Of a stretch of 64,000 nt of DNA, positions 26,601 through 34,248 are shown piece after piece (the first letter of the stretch is position 1; every line of letters starts with the position of its first letter). Origin of the DNA: Pseudomonadota bacterium (GTDB lineage Bacteria > Pseudomonadota > Gammaproteobacteria > Burkholderiales > Burkholderiaceae_B); the NCBI GenBank assembly GCA_023425645.1, contig JAFACG010000010.1, positions 124,001 through 188,000 of the forward strand, read 5' to 3'. The translations under genes and the position numbers were made by a program. The notes below the pieces were generated by a model. The model saw only the letters and a list, made by a program, of their open reading frames with translations, did no database searches and was not told where the DNA came from.

Positions 26601-29007
26601 TCAGGTCGTCAGCCAGCTTGAAGGCCACGTCCGTGCCGGTCTGCGTCAGTACGATGTTGCCGTCCGAGCTGGACAGGTCCACCTTGCCGCCGGGAGCCAC
26701 GTTCGCAGCAGGACCGCCATTGGTGCCCAGGTTCCAGCCCTTGCCGGCCACCTCGCTCACTTTGGTCAACTGATCCACATTGACCGCGTCCGTGCCGGCC
26801 TCGCCGGCGGCCACGTTGGTGATCTTGTTGCCGCCCATGTCGATGGTCGTGCCGCCGCCCACCGTGATCGTCTTGTCGCCGGCCACAAACGTGCCGCCGC
26901 CCACGTTGATCGTGTTGCTCGTCACCGAGTTCAGGCCCACCAGGTCCTTGTTCAGCGCCAGCTTCAGGCCATCCGCGTCCGCCGTGGTCGAGATGTTCTC
27001 ATCGCCGGCCACCTTCAGCTCTTCGCCCAGCTTGCGATCGGTCTTGCCCGTGTCGCCCGAGAAAGTCATGGGCGTGTCGGCCAGCGCCTTGGTGCTGTTG
27101 TCCACGTATTGCTTGTTCACGATGTGCGTGTCGCCGGTGATGGGTCCGTTGTAGGTCACATCGCCGCCCTGGTTCACCGTGAAGTGATCGCCCAGCTTGG
27201 TCTCGCCGGTGGCATGGAAATTATTGACCGTGGTATTGCCGCCCACCGACAGATCCTGATTGATCGTCACGTTCTCGACCTTCAGATCGTCGCTCAGCGC
27301 AATGGTCAGCGTGTCGGCGCCATCGGCCGAAGTCGTGATGTTGCTGTTGCTGCCCACCATCTTCAGTGTCTGACCCAGGTCGCGGTGCACGTCCGTGCCG
27401 CTCTGGCCCGCGAAGTTCATGCCCTTGGTGGTCAAATTGTTGGTCACGTTGGTGATGCTGTCGCCCAGTTGGCTTACGTTGACTGCATCGGTCGGGTTGG
27501 TGCCCGTCGCCACGTTGGTGATCTTGTTGCCGCCCATGTCGATGGTTGTGCCGCCGCCCACCGTGATCGTCTTGTCGCCGGCCACAAACGTGCCGCCGCC
27601 CACGTTCACGTTCTTCAAGATCGTGTCGCCCGTCGCGGTCAGATTGTTCACCGTCGTGTCGCCGGTAACCGTCACGTTGGTCAGCGTCAAGTTATTGGCC
27701 AGCTTCAAGTCCACATCCGTGCCGGTCTGAGTCAGCACGATATTGCCGTCCGAATTGGAAAAGTCCACCTTGCCGCCGGGAGCCACGTTCACGGCCGTGC
27801 CGTCATTCGTGCTCAAATCCCAACCCTTGCTGGCCAAGTCATGCGTCATGCGCAATTGGCGCACGTTGACGGCGTCATAGTCCGCGCCGCCATCGGCAAC
27901 GAATTGCACGCGACGCTCATTGCCCGCGCCGCCCACGGAGATAACACCGCCGGGAGCCGCGGAATTCGTCAAATAGCCAGTTTCACTGAAATTTGCCGTG
28001 GCGGAATTACGTCCGATGGCGGCACTGTTGTTGTGTGTGACTTTCGTGTTCTGACCGATGGCAACGCTGCCTTCCAAGGTCGTGGTCGCTCCTTGGCCGA
28101 TAGAGACGGACTCCTTGCCCTTGGCTACGGCGCCCGTGCCAATCGCCACAGCCTTCTCGCCGTCGGATTCGGAGAATGCGCCGATCGCCAAAGCGTCATC
28201 TTTGGTCGCCCGAGCCCCGCCGCCAAAAGCGATCGAATCCTTACCCGTCGACAGGGTCTGCTGTCCGGCTTGATACGTAACGCCAGACTGGTCGCCCGTG
28301 CTGCCCGCATTCTCGATGTCAGGCGAACCAATGGCGATGGAACGATAGCCCGTCGCCGTGGCCGAGTGGCCAATGGCCAAGGTCCCCTTGCCCGTAGCGG
28401 CAGCCACATTACCGATTGCCTGGGCAAAATCACCCGTCGCCGCCGACTGGCGGCCAATCGCCAAGGCCGTATTGCCGCTGGCCAACGCTATTGGACCGAT
28501 TGCGGTCGCAGCCACGTTCGTGGACTGCGCCGCCACACCCACTGCCACGCCAAATCCATTTTCAACCGTACTGTTGGCTCCCAAGGCAACGCCTCCTTGA
28601 ACAGCCTTTGCATTGGAACCTATGGCAAGCGAGTAAAACGTGCCCGTCGGCACAAAAGTATTGTAGGGATTCAGCCGATCATAGAACGTCGAGCCGTTTC
28701 TATTGGATACATCCGCCTCCGCGCCATTTCCAATAGCAATGCTGCTGGCATTGCCCGCATTGGCCTGACCGCCATTGGTAGCTTGCGAAATGGCGGTACC
28801 GGAACCCGTACCGCCTCCGATATTTGCAGCGGCCCAAGAGGTGCTGAAGCCCGCTCCCCACAGCGCCATCACCAACACGGCAACTTTGAAGGCACCGCTT
28901 CCACCCTGCGATACCGAACGTGTCTTGGACTGGGACCGGCTCAGTTCAGAAACGACAACGACACAACCCCTGCCTTTATCCCAAATAGTCTTGTGTATCT
29001 TGTTCAT
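23629..29007 (-). CDS. trimeric autotransporter adhesin (YadA-like, 1792 residues)
   Basis: Surface adhesin of the type Vc secretion class. The N-terminus has the extended signal peptide region (MNKIHKTIWDKGRGCVVVV..., ESPR) with cleavage near residue 60 (STSWAA). Residues 60-340 contain YadA-head repeats of the AIGxxAxAxG type. A long stalk follows with repeated modules, each ending in a DAVNVxQL neck motif (eight or so). The C-terminal 80 residues (VENRANAGIAAALATAGLPQAYMPGKSM...GVGYQW) are the YadA membrane anchor with a terminal aromatic residue. Downstream lipoprotein genes and flanking regulators form the locus. Several stalk modules are near-identical at the DNA level. Confidence 0.95.
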   Translation of the reverse strand: MNKIHKTIWDKGRGCVVVVSELSRSQSKTRSVSQGGSGAFKVAVLVMALWGAGFSTSWAAANIGGGTGSGTAISQATNGGQANAGNASSIAIGNGAEADVSNRNGSTFYDRLNPYNTFVPTGTFYSLAIGSNAKAVQGGVALGANSTVENGFGVAVGVAAQSTNVAATAIGPIALASGNTALAIGRQSAATGDFAQAIGNVAAATGKGTLAIGHSATATGYRSIAIGSPDIENAGSTGDQSGVTYQAGQQTLSTGKDSIAFGGGARATKDDALAIGAFSESDGEKAVAIGTGAVAKGKESVSIGQGATTTLEGSVAIGQNTKVTHNNSAAIGRNSATANFSETGYLTNSAAPGGVISVGGAGNERRVQFVADGGADYDAVNVRQLRMTHDLASKGWDLSTNDGTAVNVAPGGKVDFSNSDGNIVLTQTGTDVDLKLANNLTLTNVTVTGDTTVNNLTATGDTILKNVNVGGGTFVAGDKTITVGGGTTIDMGGNKITNVATGTNPTDAVNVSQLGDSITNVTNNLTTKGMNFAGQSGTDVHRDLGQTLKMVGSNSNITTSADGADTLTIALSDDLKVENVTINQDLSVGGNTTVNNFHATGETKLGDHFTVNQGGDVTYNGPITGDTHIVNKQYVDNSTKALADTPMTFSGDTGKTDRKLGEELKVAGDENISTTADADGLKLALNKDLVGLNSVTSNTINVGGGTFVAGDKTITVGGGTTIDMGGNKITNVAAGEAGTDAVNVDQLTKVSEVAGKGWNLGTNGGPAANVAPGGKVDLSSSDGNIVLTQTGTDVAFKLADDLKLTNVEVSGNTTVNNLTATGDTILKNVNAGNGTLVVNEGSLTVKNGTTVNMGGNKITNVAAGEADTDAVNVSQLTQTENKLTAKGMNFAGQSGTDVHRDLGQTLKVVGSNSNITTSADGADTLTIALNDDLKVENVTVNQNLTVNGDTILNNLTTTGVTKLGDHFTVNQGGDVHYDGPITENTHIVNKEYVDNSSQNVINNNPLTFSGDTGETKRKLGEELKVAGDSNITTTADADGLKLALNKDLVGLNSVTSNTINVGGGTFVAGDKTITVGGGTTIDMGGNKITNVAAGVDGTDAVNVDQLTKVSEVAGKGWNLGTNGDPAANVAPGGKVDLSSSDKNIVLKQNGTDVDLTLSKDLALTNVTVEGNTTVNNLTATGVTKLGDHFTVNQGGDVHYDGPITENTHIVNKEYVDNSSQNVINNNPLTFKGTSGSTERKLGETLEVVGSNGNIATHAEDGKLTIALNDDLKVENVTVNQNLTVNGDTILNNLTTTGVTKLGDHFTVNQGGDVHYDGPITENTHIVNKEYVDNSSQNVINNNPLTFKGSDGSTTDRKLGETLVVEGSNSNIATHAQDGKLTIALNDDLDLNSVKTGNTTMNKDGVVVLDEDGKPSIVMNNKGFSVGDNVALTSNGLKAFDVVINQQGINAGGHKITNVAAGTADTDAVNVSQLKQVEQNLTDRAVKYDLNSDGTVNKGKVSMEGDKSTDGGRTGGTGITNVARGDISPNSTDAVNGSQISDMGDSIAQGMGGGSRFENGKLVTELNVGGNTYNNVNDALGGLDNKIDNIGQVASAGWNIRTNGDVADKVAPGSTVQFLNGDNIEITRSGLDVKVALAQDIKVNSVVAKSVTTNELKIENGPTINQNGIDMHDKTISNVADGKAPQDAVNVRQLGQATANIQGQINHLDGRINKVENRANAGIAAALATAGLPQAYMPGKSMFSVAGGAWNGESGYAMGLSTVSDNGSWVLKGTVAGSSRGDYGGSVGVGYQW
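24974..25230. repeat. adhesin stalk repeat, type 1 copy A
   Basis: About 255 bp nearly identical to 25988-26240 (offset 1014 bp), with the first 155 bp also repeated at 25322-25478. Encodes the stalk module with FTVNQGGDVHYDGPITE and NKEYVDNSSQNVINNNPLTF. Confidence 0.85.
25322..25478. repeat. adhesin stalk repeat, type 1 copy B (short)
   Basis: Shorter copy of the type 1 stalk repeat; diverges from copies A and C after the VTKLGDHF codons. Confidence 0.8.
25573..25913. repeat. adhesin stalk repeat, type 2 copy A
   Basis: About 340 bp nearly identical to 26650-26990 (offset 1077 bp). Encodes the module from LSSSD back through the DAVNVDQLTKVSEVAGKGW neck and GGGTTIDMGGNKITNVA. Confidence 0.85.
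25988..26240. repeat. adhesin stalk repeat, type 1 copy C
   Basis: Third copy of the type 1 stalk repeat; differs from copy A by only a handful of substitutions across about 250 bp. Confidence 0.85.
26650..26990. repeat. adhesin stalk repeat, type 2 copy B
   Basis: Partner of 25573-25913. Recombination between the two copies would remove or add 1077 bp (359 codons) in frame. Confidence 0.85.
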
Positions 29008-29288
29008 GATCTCTACGCTTAAAAAAGGAAATTAGCGGCGTGCCCTCCCCGCCTCCCCTCCGCGCGGCCGCGCGTCGATGTTTTTCAGGCGCAACAGGCC
29101 CCCTCGCCCCGTCATGGCGATAAATTGGACTTGTCGAGTTGGAAAGACTTGCTGAATCAACCAAATGGATTCAGACGGTTTTATTTTCTTACCTTCTCAG
29201 AAACCAAACTTTTGATTTCCTGCGAAAGACTTTTGATTTCCCGTAAAACAACATCAAGAACATTTAATTTTCTATTTTAAAAATTGAT
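29008..29288. promoter_or_regulatory. AT-rich adhesin promoter region with two 13-bp direct repeats
   Basis: ACTTTTGATTTCC occurs at 29208-29220 and again at 29229-29241, exactly 21 bp apart (two helical turns), about 200 bp before the adhesin ATG. Direct repeats at this spacing are typical of AraC-family half-sites, and the gene for such a regulator ends at 29289. The surrounding DNA is much more AT-rich than the rest of the window. Confidence 0.6.
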
Positions 29289-30077
29289 TCAAAGTTTAGT
29301 ACGGTGATGCCGCCGGTAGATGGACGGGGAGAAGCCGCTGTACTGCCGGAAGGCCGTGGCGAAGTTCGCGGGATTGATGTAGCCCGACTCGGCCGCCACG
29401 CTGGTGACGGCCAGGTCTGTTTGACTTAGCAGGGTCATGGCATGGCGCATGCGCGTTGAGCGTACGAAATCATGCACCGTCAAGCCGGTCGTCTGTTTGA
29501 ATTCGTCATTCAAGCGCCGCTCGCTGGCGCCGAAGAGGGCCGCCAGGTATTCGGCGGACAGGGGCTCGGACAGGTTGTCGCGGATGTACTGCTGGACGGC
29601 TTCAACCATGAGGTTGCGGGGCAGGTCTTCTTCGCGGCGAATGATATTGTCAGATTCCTGACCAAGTTCTTTTTCACGGTCGGCCTCACGCAGATTCAAA
29701 TGCAGCCTGAGCCGCTCCACCACCAGCTTTTCGTCAGTCTTATTGAAAATGAAATCGCGCGCGCCGCTGCGCAAGGCCTGGAGCTGGCTTTCCGCGCAGG
29801 CGACCGAGGACAGGAACAGCACGGGAATGGCCGCGGTCAAAGGATTGGCGCGCAGCATGCGCATGAACATGTCGCCGCGCAGACGAGGCAATTCGTATTC
29901 GCTCAAGACGATATCGGGTCGCAGGGACTGGCAACGCGCCAGGCCCTGCTGGGCGTTCAGCGCAAAACTGATGCGGGAGAAGCAGGACCTCAGCAGGGCC
30001 GTCAGTTCGGAGACCCCTGCCGGTTCGGGGGCTATGACCAGGATGTGGGCATCAGACGTGGCATACATGACAATCAA
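29289..30077 (-). CDS. AraC-family regulator fused to a receiver-like domain with Asp-to-Glu change
   Basis: A 262-residue protein with an N-terminal receiver-like domain and a C-terminal AraC HTH pair (LSAEYLAALFGASERRLNDEFKQTTGLTVHDFVRSTRMRHAMTLLSQTDLAVTSVAAESGYINPANFATAFRQYSGFSPSIYRRHH). In the receiver the phospho-acceptor site reads PDIVLSEYELP, with Glu60 where Asp is expected, and the acidic pair is reduced to APEP; the Lys is kept (FNKT). Glu can mimic the phosphorylated state, so it may be permanently active. Placed directly upstream of the adhesin on the same strand, it is the likely activator. Confidence 0.85.
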   Translation of the reverse strand: MIVMYATSDAHILVIAPEPAGVSELTALLRSCFSRISFALNAQQGLARCQSLRPDIVLSEYELPRLRGDMFMRMLRANPLTAAIPVLFLSSVACAESQLQALRSGARDFIFNKTDEKLVVERLRLHLNLREADREKELGQESDNIIRREEDLPRNLMVEAVQQYIRDNLSEPLSAEYLAALFGASERRLNDEFKQTTGLTVHDFVRSTRMRHAMTLLSQTDLAVTSVAAESGYINPANFATAFRQYSGFSPSIYRRHHRTKL

Positions 30078-30394
30078 CCAGAAAGGGCGAGCGAAACGCT
30101 CTTGTTCTTAGCTGATTAACATTCTAATTACTAAAAAACTGATTCCATTACTTTTTACTTTAATTGACTTTTCCCCATTTCAATAAATTTCAATAAAAAA
30201 TTACATTGTTTCGTTGCGTTACTCATAACACATCGAATTCAAAATCAAATGCAATGAAATAATTCTTCAATGCATTATTTCGTTCTTAATTTTTTCACAA
30301 ATATTGCTGAAATGTAAAAAAAGATACTAAACAACACAAAGCTCAGGCAATAAAAAACCCCGCTTAGGCGGGGTTTCGATTTGTGGCGCCGGCG
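30078..30394. other. 317-bp AT-rich region upstream of the AraC-type regulator
   Basis: No gene. Very AT-rich (long A/T runs between 30110 and 30330), in sharp contrast to the GC-rich genome, which suggests a promoter region silenced or bent by nucleoid proteins, or recently acquired DNA. The far end carries the terminator at 30349-30376. Confidence 0.6.
30349..30376 (-). terminator. terminator after the Ap4A phosphorylase-like gene
   Basis: Stem AAACCCCGC/GCGGGGTTT with loop TTAG; on the minus strand a run of six T follows. It lies 18 bp past the gene's stop. Confidence 0.9.
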
Positions 30395-31276
30395 TCACTG
30401 GTCATGGATGCAGGCATATCCGGCTTGCGCCAGCACCTCCAGAGGCCCCAGCTCGCGCACGATGTCGATCTGTTCGGGGGTGCGCACATAAATGCAGCCC
30501 GCGTAGGACAAAGCATTGATGGAAATACCTTCCACCAGTTCCGTGGAGCGCGGCACCACCAGCATCCAGCCGCAGCCTGCCAGCACATTATGTGCAGGCA
30601 GCAGGCCGTCCTGGCCGGGCTTCAGGTCCAGCAGGGAGCAGGCCTGCCTATGAGCCTGCAACAAGCTGTCGGCCAGCAAGGCTTCGTCGTCCGTATCGGC
30701 CAAGCGGATGAAGCAATGCGCAAACGGCAAGGCCGCATGGCGACGGGTGGCGCCGGGCGCGGCGCCGGCCGGCAGGCCGTCCAGGTACAAGGCCAGAGTC
30801 CCGTTGCCCGGCGCCGCCGGCACCCATTGCGTATGCTTATGACGCTGGCTGGCGCCGGCAGGCCCGCCGCCGTTGTAAAAGCCCAGGCCGCCGTAGGCCG
30901 CCAGGAAATGCGCCAGCACGCGCAGATCCGTGTCGCGCAAGGGGCTGAGCTGCTCGGAAAACACCTTGTCCGCCAGCACCAGATGCAGCTCGCACACTGC
31001 GAACTTGTTCAGCACGATGTTGTGCGTGGCGCTGGCGTCATCCACGGTCAGCGCGGGATCCGGAGGCAGGAAAGGATTGAAGTTGGGATCGCGCGGGCCG
31101 CCGGGAATGGACACCTTGGCGGCGTCCTTGGCCGCCAGCGTGGACACCCAGCGCACATGAAAGGGCAAGCCCTGTTCAACGATCAGTTCCTCCTGGGCCT
31201 GCACGGGCAGCAGGTCGCCGCTGGCCAACGCCGACTGGCTCAAGCGTTTCAGACGCTGCAACAACTCCTCGTTCAT
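30395..31276 (-). CDS. ATP adenylyltransferase / Ap4A phosphorylase-like HIT-superfamily protein
   Basis: Resembles the Apa1/Apa2 family, which splits diadenosine tetraphosphate by phosphorolysis. The 293-residue protein has the branch's HxHxQ-type active-site motif (GASQRHKHTQWVP) and the family N-terminal region (PFHVRWVSTLAAKD, NPFLPPDPAL). The C-terminal ATP_transf domain is recognisable by HNVLAGCGWMLVVPRS. I chose ATG 31276 because an AAGGAGG site lies five bases before it; an earlier in-frame ATG has no such site. It stands alone on the minus strand. Confidence 0.85.
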   Translation of the reverse strand: MNEELLQRLKRLSQSALASGDLLPVQAQEELIVEQGLPFHVRWVSTLAAKDAAKVSIPGGPRDPNFNPFLPPDPALTVDDASATHNIVLNKFAVCELHLVLADKVFSEQLSPLRDTDLRVLAHFLAAYGGLGFYNGGGPAGASQRHKHTQWVPAAPGNGTLALYLDGLPAGAAPGATRRHAALPFAHCFIRLADTDDEALLADSLLQAHRQACSLLDLKPGQDGLLPAHNVLAGCGWMLVVPRSTELVEGISINALSYAGCIYVRTPEQIDIVRELGPLEVLAQAGYACIHDQ

Positions 31277-31395
31277 GACTCCTCCTTGCGTGTTCAAGTT
31301 GTATAGTGACCCTTATTGTAGGCAAGTCGAGGCCCGAAACCTCCGCTGCCCCTTCATCCGTTTTTTTCACTTCTTTTTATACTCAGGAGAACTTT

Positions 31396-31773
31396 ATGTC
31401 CGGCATCCGCCGCATCGCCAGCCCGCTGCCATTGCCCTTTTCCCGCGCCACCATCGCCGGCGGCTTCCTGTTCCTGTCCGGCCAGATTCCCTATGACGCA
31501 CAAGGACAGGTCGTGCGCGGCTCCATCCAGGACCAGACCCATGCCGTGTTCGATCGCCTGATCGAAGGCCTGGCGCTGGCCAACGCCACCCTGGCCGACG
31601 TGGTCAAGGCCACGGTGTGGCTGTCGGACATGGCGCTGTTCGAAGACTTCAACAAAGTCTATGCCGAACGCTTCGGCGACACGCTGCCCACCCGCTCGCT
31701 GGTGCAGGCCAAGCTCGCCAAGAACGTGGACGTGGAAATCGAAGTCCAGGCCTGGATAGACGATCGCGCCTGA
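31396..31773 (+). CDS. RidA-family protein, cytoplasmic copy
   Basis: A 125-residue Rid/YjgF/UK114 protein. RidA proteins hydrolyse reactive enamine/imine intermediates released by PLP enzymes. Family motifs: FLFLSGQIPYD, GSIQDQTHAVFDRL, and the substrate-carboxylate-binding Arg in LPTRSLVQAKL. There is no signal peptide. The next gene is a paralogue of the same family that is exported. An AGGAGA site precedes the ATG. Confidence 0.92.
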   Translation: MSGIRRIASPLPLPFSRATIAGGFLFLSGQIPYDAQGQVVRGSIQDQTHAVFDRLIEGLALANATLADVVKATVWLSDMALFEDFNKVYAERFGDTLPTRSLVQAKLAKNVDVEIEVQAWIDDRA

Positions 31774-31874
31774 TCCATCCGCCTTCGGGCAAGACACAGA
31801 AAATAACGCATGAGCTCCAGGGCTATGGCACACTGGACCTTCCATTCATAGCCAGGACACTCAAGGAGAATTCC

Positions 31875-32372
31875 ATGCGTTTCTTTGCCTTGACCCGCGG
31901 CGGCCTGCTGGCCGCCGCCCTGCTGGGCGCAGGCCTGACCGGCGCCCAGGCAGCGGACGCAGCCGCTTCCAATTCCCAGGCCTCGGCCATCAAACGCTAT
32001 GCCAGCGATTCGCCCATGCCCTTCTCGCGCGCCGTACAGGCCGGGGGCTTTCTGTTCCTGTCGGGTCAGATCCCCATCAACGACAAGGGCGAGATCGTGC
32101 GCGGCAGCATCCAGGACCAGACCAACGCCGCCCTGGACCGCATCGAAGAAACCCTGGCGCTGGCCGGCGCGGACCTGAGCAATGTGGTCAAGGCCAATGT
32201 CTGGCTCTCCGACATGGCCTTGTTCGACGAATTCAACAAGACCTACAAGGAGCGCCTGGGCAGCAATTTCCCCACCCGCTCGCTGGTGCAGTCCAAGCTG
32301 GCCGCCGGCGTGGACGTCGAAATCGAATTCCAGGCCTGGATAGGCGACAAGGCACCGCCCGCCAAGAAATAA
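31875..32372 (+). CDS. RidA-family protein with signal peptide (periplasmic)
   Basis: A 165-residue paralogue of the preceding gene. Residues 1-27 are a clear signal peptide (RFFALTRGGLLAAALLGAGLTGAQA), so the RidA domain (about residues 45-160) acts in the periplasm. The Arg of FPTRSLVQSKL is conserved, and the two proteins share long identical runs such as VRGSIQDQT and LSDMALF, pointing to duplication followed by acquisition of an export signal. An AAGGAGAA site precedes the ATG. Confidence 0.9.
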   Translation: MRFFALTRGGLLAAALLGAGLTGAQAADAAASNSQASAIKRYASDSPMPFSRAVQAGGFLFLSGQIPINDKGEIVRGSIQDQTNAALDRIEETLALAGADLSNVVKANVWLSDMALFDEFNKTYKERLGSNFPTRSLVQSKLAAGVDVEIEFQAWIGDKAPPAKK

Positions 32373-32465
32373 CGCCACTATAGGCATACGGATATGAGCG
32401 ACCGCGACCCTGCCCACGCAGCTTGTATGGCACACTAGGCGCTCATTCAAGAATGAAGCATCCCG

Positions 32466-32491
32466 CGCCAGGCTCTCGAGCCTGGCGTTTT
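32466..32491 (+). terminator. terminator between the RidA pair and lrgA
   Basis: A 9-bp perfect stem CGCCAGGCT/AGCCTGGCG with loop CTCG and four T after it. Confidence 0.8.
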
Positions 32492-32511
32492 CATGCCTTT
32501 TCGGAATTTCC

Positions 32512-32865
32512 ATGATCTACGCGATTACCGCTCTGTTCGTCTTTCAACTGCTTGGCGAGATCCTGGTGCAGGCGCTCTCCCTGCCCCTGCCCGGCCCTCT
32601 GGCCGGCATGCTGCTCCTGGCCGTGGCCTTTTTCCTGCGCGGCGGCGTGCCCGCCGCCATGGAACAGACCGCCGGCTCCATGCTGCAGCATCTGATGCTG
32701 CTGTTCATTCCCGCCGTCACCGGCGTCATGATGTACTTTGACCACGTGGCCAAGGAATGGCAGCCCTTCCTGATCGCCACGCTGGGCGGCACGCTCATCA
32801 CCCTGGTGGTGACCGCCGTGGTGCTCAACCGCCTGCTGAAGAATCACAAGGAAGACCAGAAATGA
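32512..32865 (+). CDS. lrgA: CidA/LrgA family membrane protein
   Basis: Holin-like inner-membrane protein of 117 residues with four hydrophobic helices and the family motif LPLPGPLAGMLLL. CidA/LrgA proteins work with a CidB/LrgB partner in metabolite (pyruvate-type) export and control of murein hydrolases. The LrgB gene starts inside its stop (ATGA overlap), confirming the pair. Confidence 0.9.
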   Translation: MIYAITALFVFQLLGEILVQALSLPLPGPLAGMLLLAVAFFLRGGVPAAMEQTAGSMLQHLMLLFIPAVTGVMMYFDHVAKEWQPFLIATLGGTLITLVVTAVVLNRLLKNHKEDQK

Positions 32866-33596
32866 AAGACGGCCTTTTCCAGATCTGGGTCTTCCTGTCC
32901 AGTTCGCCCCTGCTGTGGCTGGCGCTGACGTTCTCCGTCTATGCCGGCTCGGTCTGGGTGTATCGCCAATGCGGCAGCACGCCCTTTCTGCTGCCCATCC
33001 TGACTTCCGTGGTGGTGATCGTCAGCCTGCTGCTGCTGACCGGCACGCCCTACCCCGTCTATTTCGAAGGCGCCAAGTTCATCCACTTCCTGATCGGCCC
33101 GGCCACCGTGGCCCTGGCCGTGCCGCTCTACAGCCAGTTGCGGCAATTGCGCAGGATATGGAAGCCCGTCTGCATCGCGCTGCTGATCGGCTCGGTGACC
33201 GCCATCGTCAGCACGGTGCTGATCGCGTGGGCGCTGGGCGCGTCCCTGGAAACCGTGATCTCGCTGGCGCCGCGCTCGGCCACCATGCCCATCGCCATGG
33301 CGCTGGCCGACCATTTCGGCGGCCAGGCCTCGCTGGCGGCGGTGGCCGTGGCCATGACCGGCATCGTGGGCACCATCGTCGCCCCGCCGCTGCTCAATCT
33401 GCTGCGCATCGACCGTCCCGAGGCGCGCGGCTTCGCCGTGGGCGTGACCGCCCATGCCATCGGCACGGCCCGCGCCCTGCAGGTGCATGAAACCATCGGC
33501 GCCTTCTCGGCCCTGGGCATGAGCCTGAACGGCATCCTGACCGCCGTCCTGATGCCCCTGCTGCCCTTTCTGCTGCGCTGGCTGGGGCTGGTGTAG
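32862..33596 (+). CDS. lrgB: LrgB family membrane protein
   Basis: Partner of LrgA, 244 residues, about seven membrane helices. Family signatures include PLYSQLRQLRRIWKP, SLAPRSATMPIAMALADHFGG and GVTAHAIGTARALQVHETIGAFSALGMSLNG. The ATG overlaps the lrgA stop. No LysR-type regulator (CidR) is adjacent. Confidence 0.92.
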   Translation: MKDGLFQIWVFLSSSPLLWLALTFSVYAGSVWVYRQCGSTPFLLPILTSVVVIVSLLLLTGTPYPVYFEGAKFIHFLIGPATVALAVPLYSQLRQLRRIWKPVCIALLIGSVTAIVSTVLIAWALGASLETVISLAPRSATMPIAMALADHFGGQASLAAVAVAMTGIVGTIVAPPLLNLLRIDRPEARGFAVGVTAHAIGTARALQVHETIGAFSALGMSLNGILTAVLMPLLPFLLRWLGLV

Positions 33597-33625
33597 CCGC
33601 CTCGCCCGTCAGGTCCGCGACGCAG

Positions 33626-34243
33626 TCAGCGCCACTCGTCGCGGTACACGAAGCGCGGCATCTGCCAGTTCAGGCGCAGGGCCAGCATGCGGAAGCCCAG
33701 CCCGATGGACATGGGCGCCAGCAGGGCCACGTAGGGATTCAGGTCCAGGTGCATGGCGCCCAGGTACAGGGCGCCGGTCAGCATGGACACGCTGGCGTAC
33801 ATTTCCTTGCGCAGCAGCAAGGGAATGTCGTTGCACAGGATGTCGCGCAATACGCCGCCGGCGCAGCCGGTGATCATGCCGCTGAGCAGCACCACGGTGA
33901 TGGGCAGGTTCATCTCCAGGGCGATCTGGCAGCCGATCACCGTGAACACCACCAGGCCCATGGCGTCCAGCAGCAGGAACAGGCTGTGCAGGCGGCGCAT
34001 GACGGGCGCGATCAGCGCCGTCAGCAGGGCCGCGCCGGCCGTGATCCACAAGTATTCCGGGTGCTTCACCCAGGTCAGCGGGTAATGTCCGAGCAGGACG
34101 TCGCGCACCGAACCGCCGCCCAGGGCGGTCACGCAGGCGATGGTGCACACGCCCACCCAGTCCATGTCGCGACGGCCGGCGGCCAGCGCGGCGGTCATGG
34201 CCTCGGCCGTGATGGCAATGATATAGAGCACAAGTAAAAGCAT
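33626..34243 (-). CDS. TRIC-type cation channel family protein (UPF0126)
   Basis: A 205-residue membrane protein made of two repeated three-helix units (glycine-transporter/TRIC fold). The glycine-rich signatures ALGGGSVRDVLLGHYPLTWV and GCAGGVLRDILCNDIPLLLRKE are the paired repeat motifs. Bacterial TRIC homologues conduct monovalent cations. It starts 5 bases after ampG and is probably the last gene of the metX-metW-ampG transcript. Confidence 0.88.
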   Translation of the reverse strand: MLLLVLYIIAITAEAMTAALAAGRRDMDWVGVCTIACVTALGGGSVRDVLLGHYPLTWVKHPEYLWITAGAALLTALIAPVMRRLHSLFLLLDAMGLVVFTVIGCQIALEMNLPITVVLLSGMITGCAGGVLRDILCNDIPLLLRKEMYASVSMLTGALYLGAMHLDLNPYVALLAPMSIGLGFRMLALRLNWQMPRFVYRDEWR

Positions 34244-34248
34244 GGCGG

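Noticed and set aside
24974..26990. Regularly repeated blocks resembling a CRISPR array
   Set aside because: Units are 250-340 bp, in frame inside a coding gene, and there are no short repeats with unique spacers or cas genes.
23365..29022. A very long open frame (about 1885 codons) on the plus strand across the adhesin gene
   Set aside because: It is the antisense shadow of the repetitive adhesin gene. The minus-strand translation has ESPR, YadA-head, neck and anchor motifs; the plus-strand product has only low-complexity repeats of the same codons.
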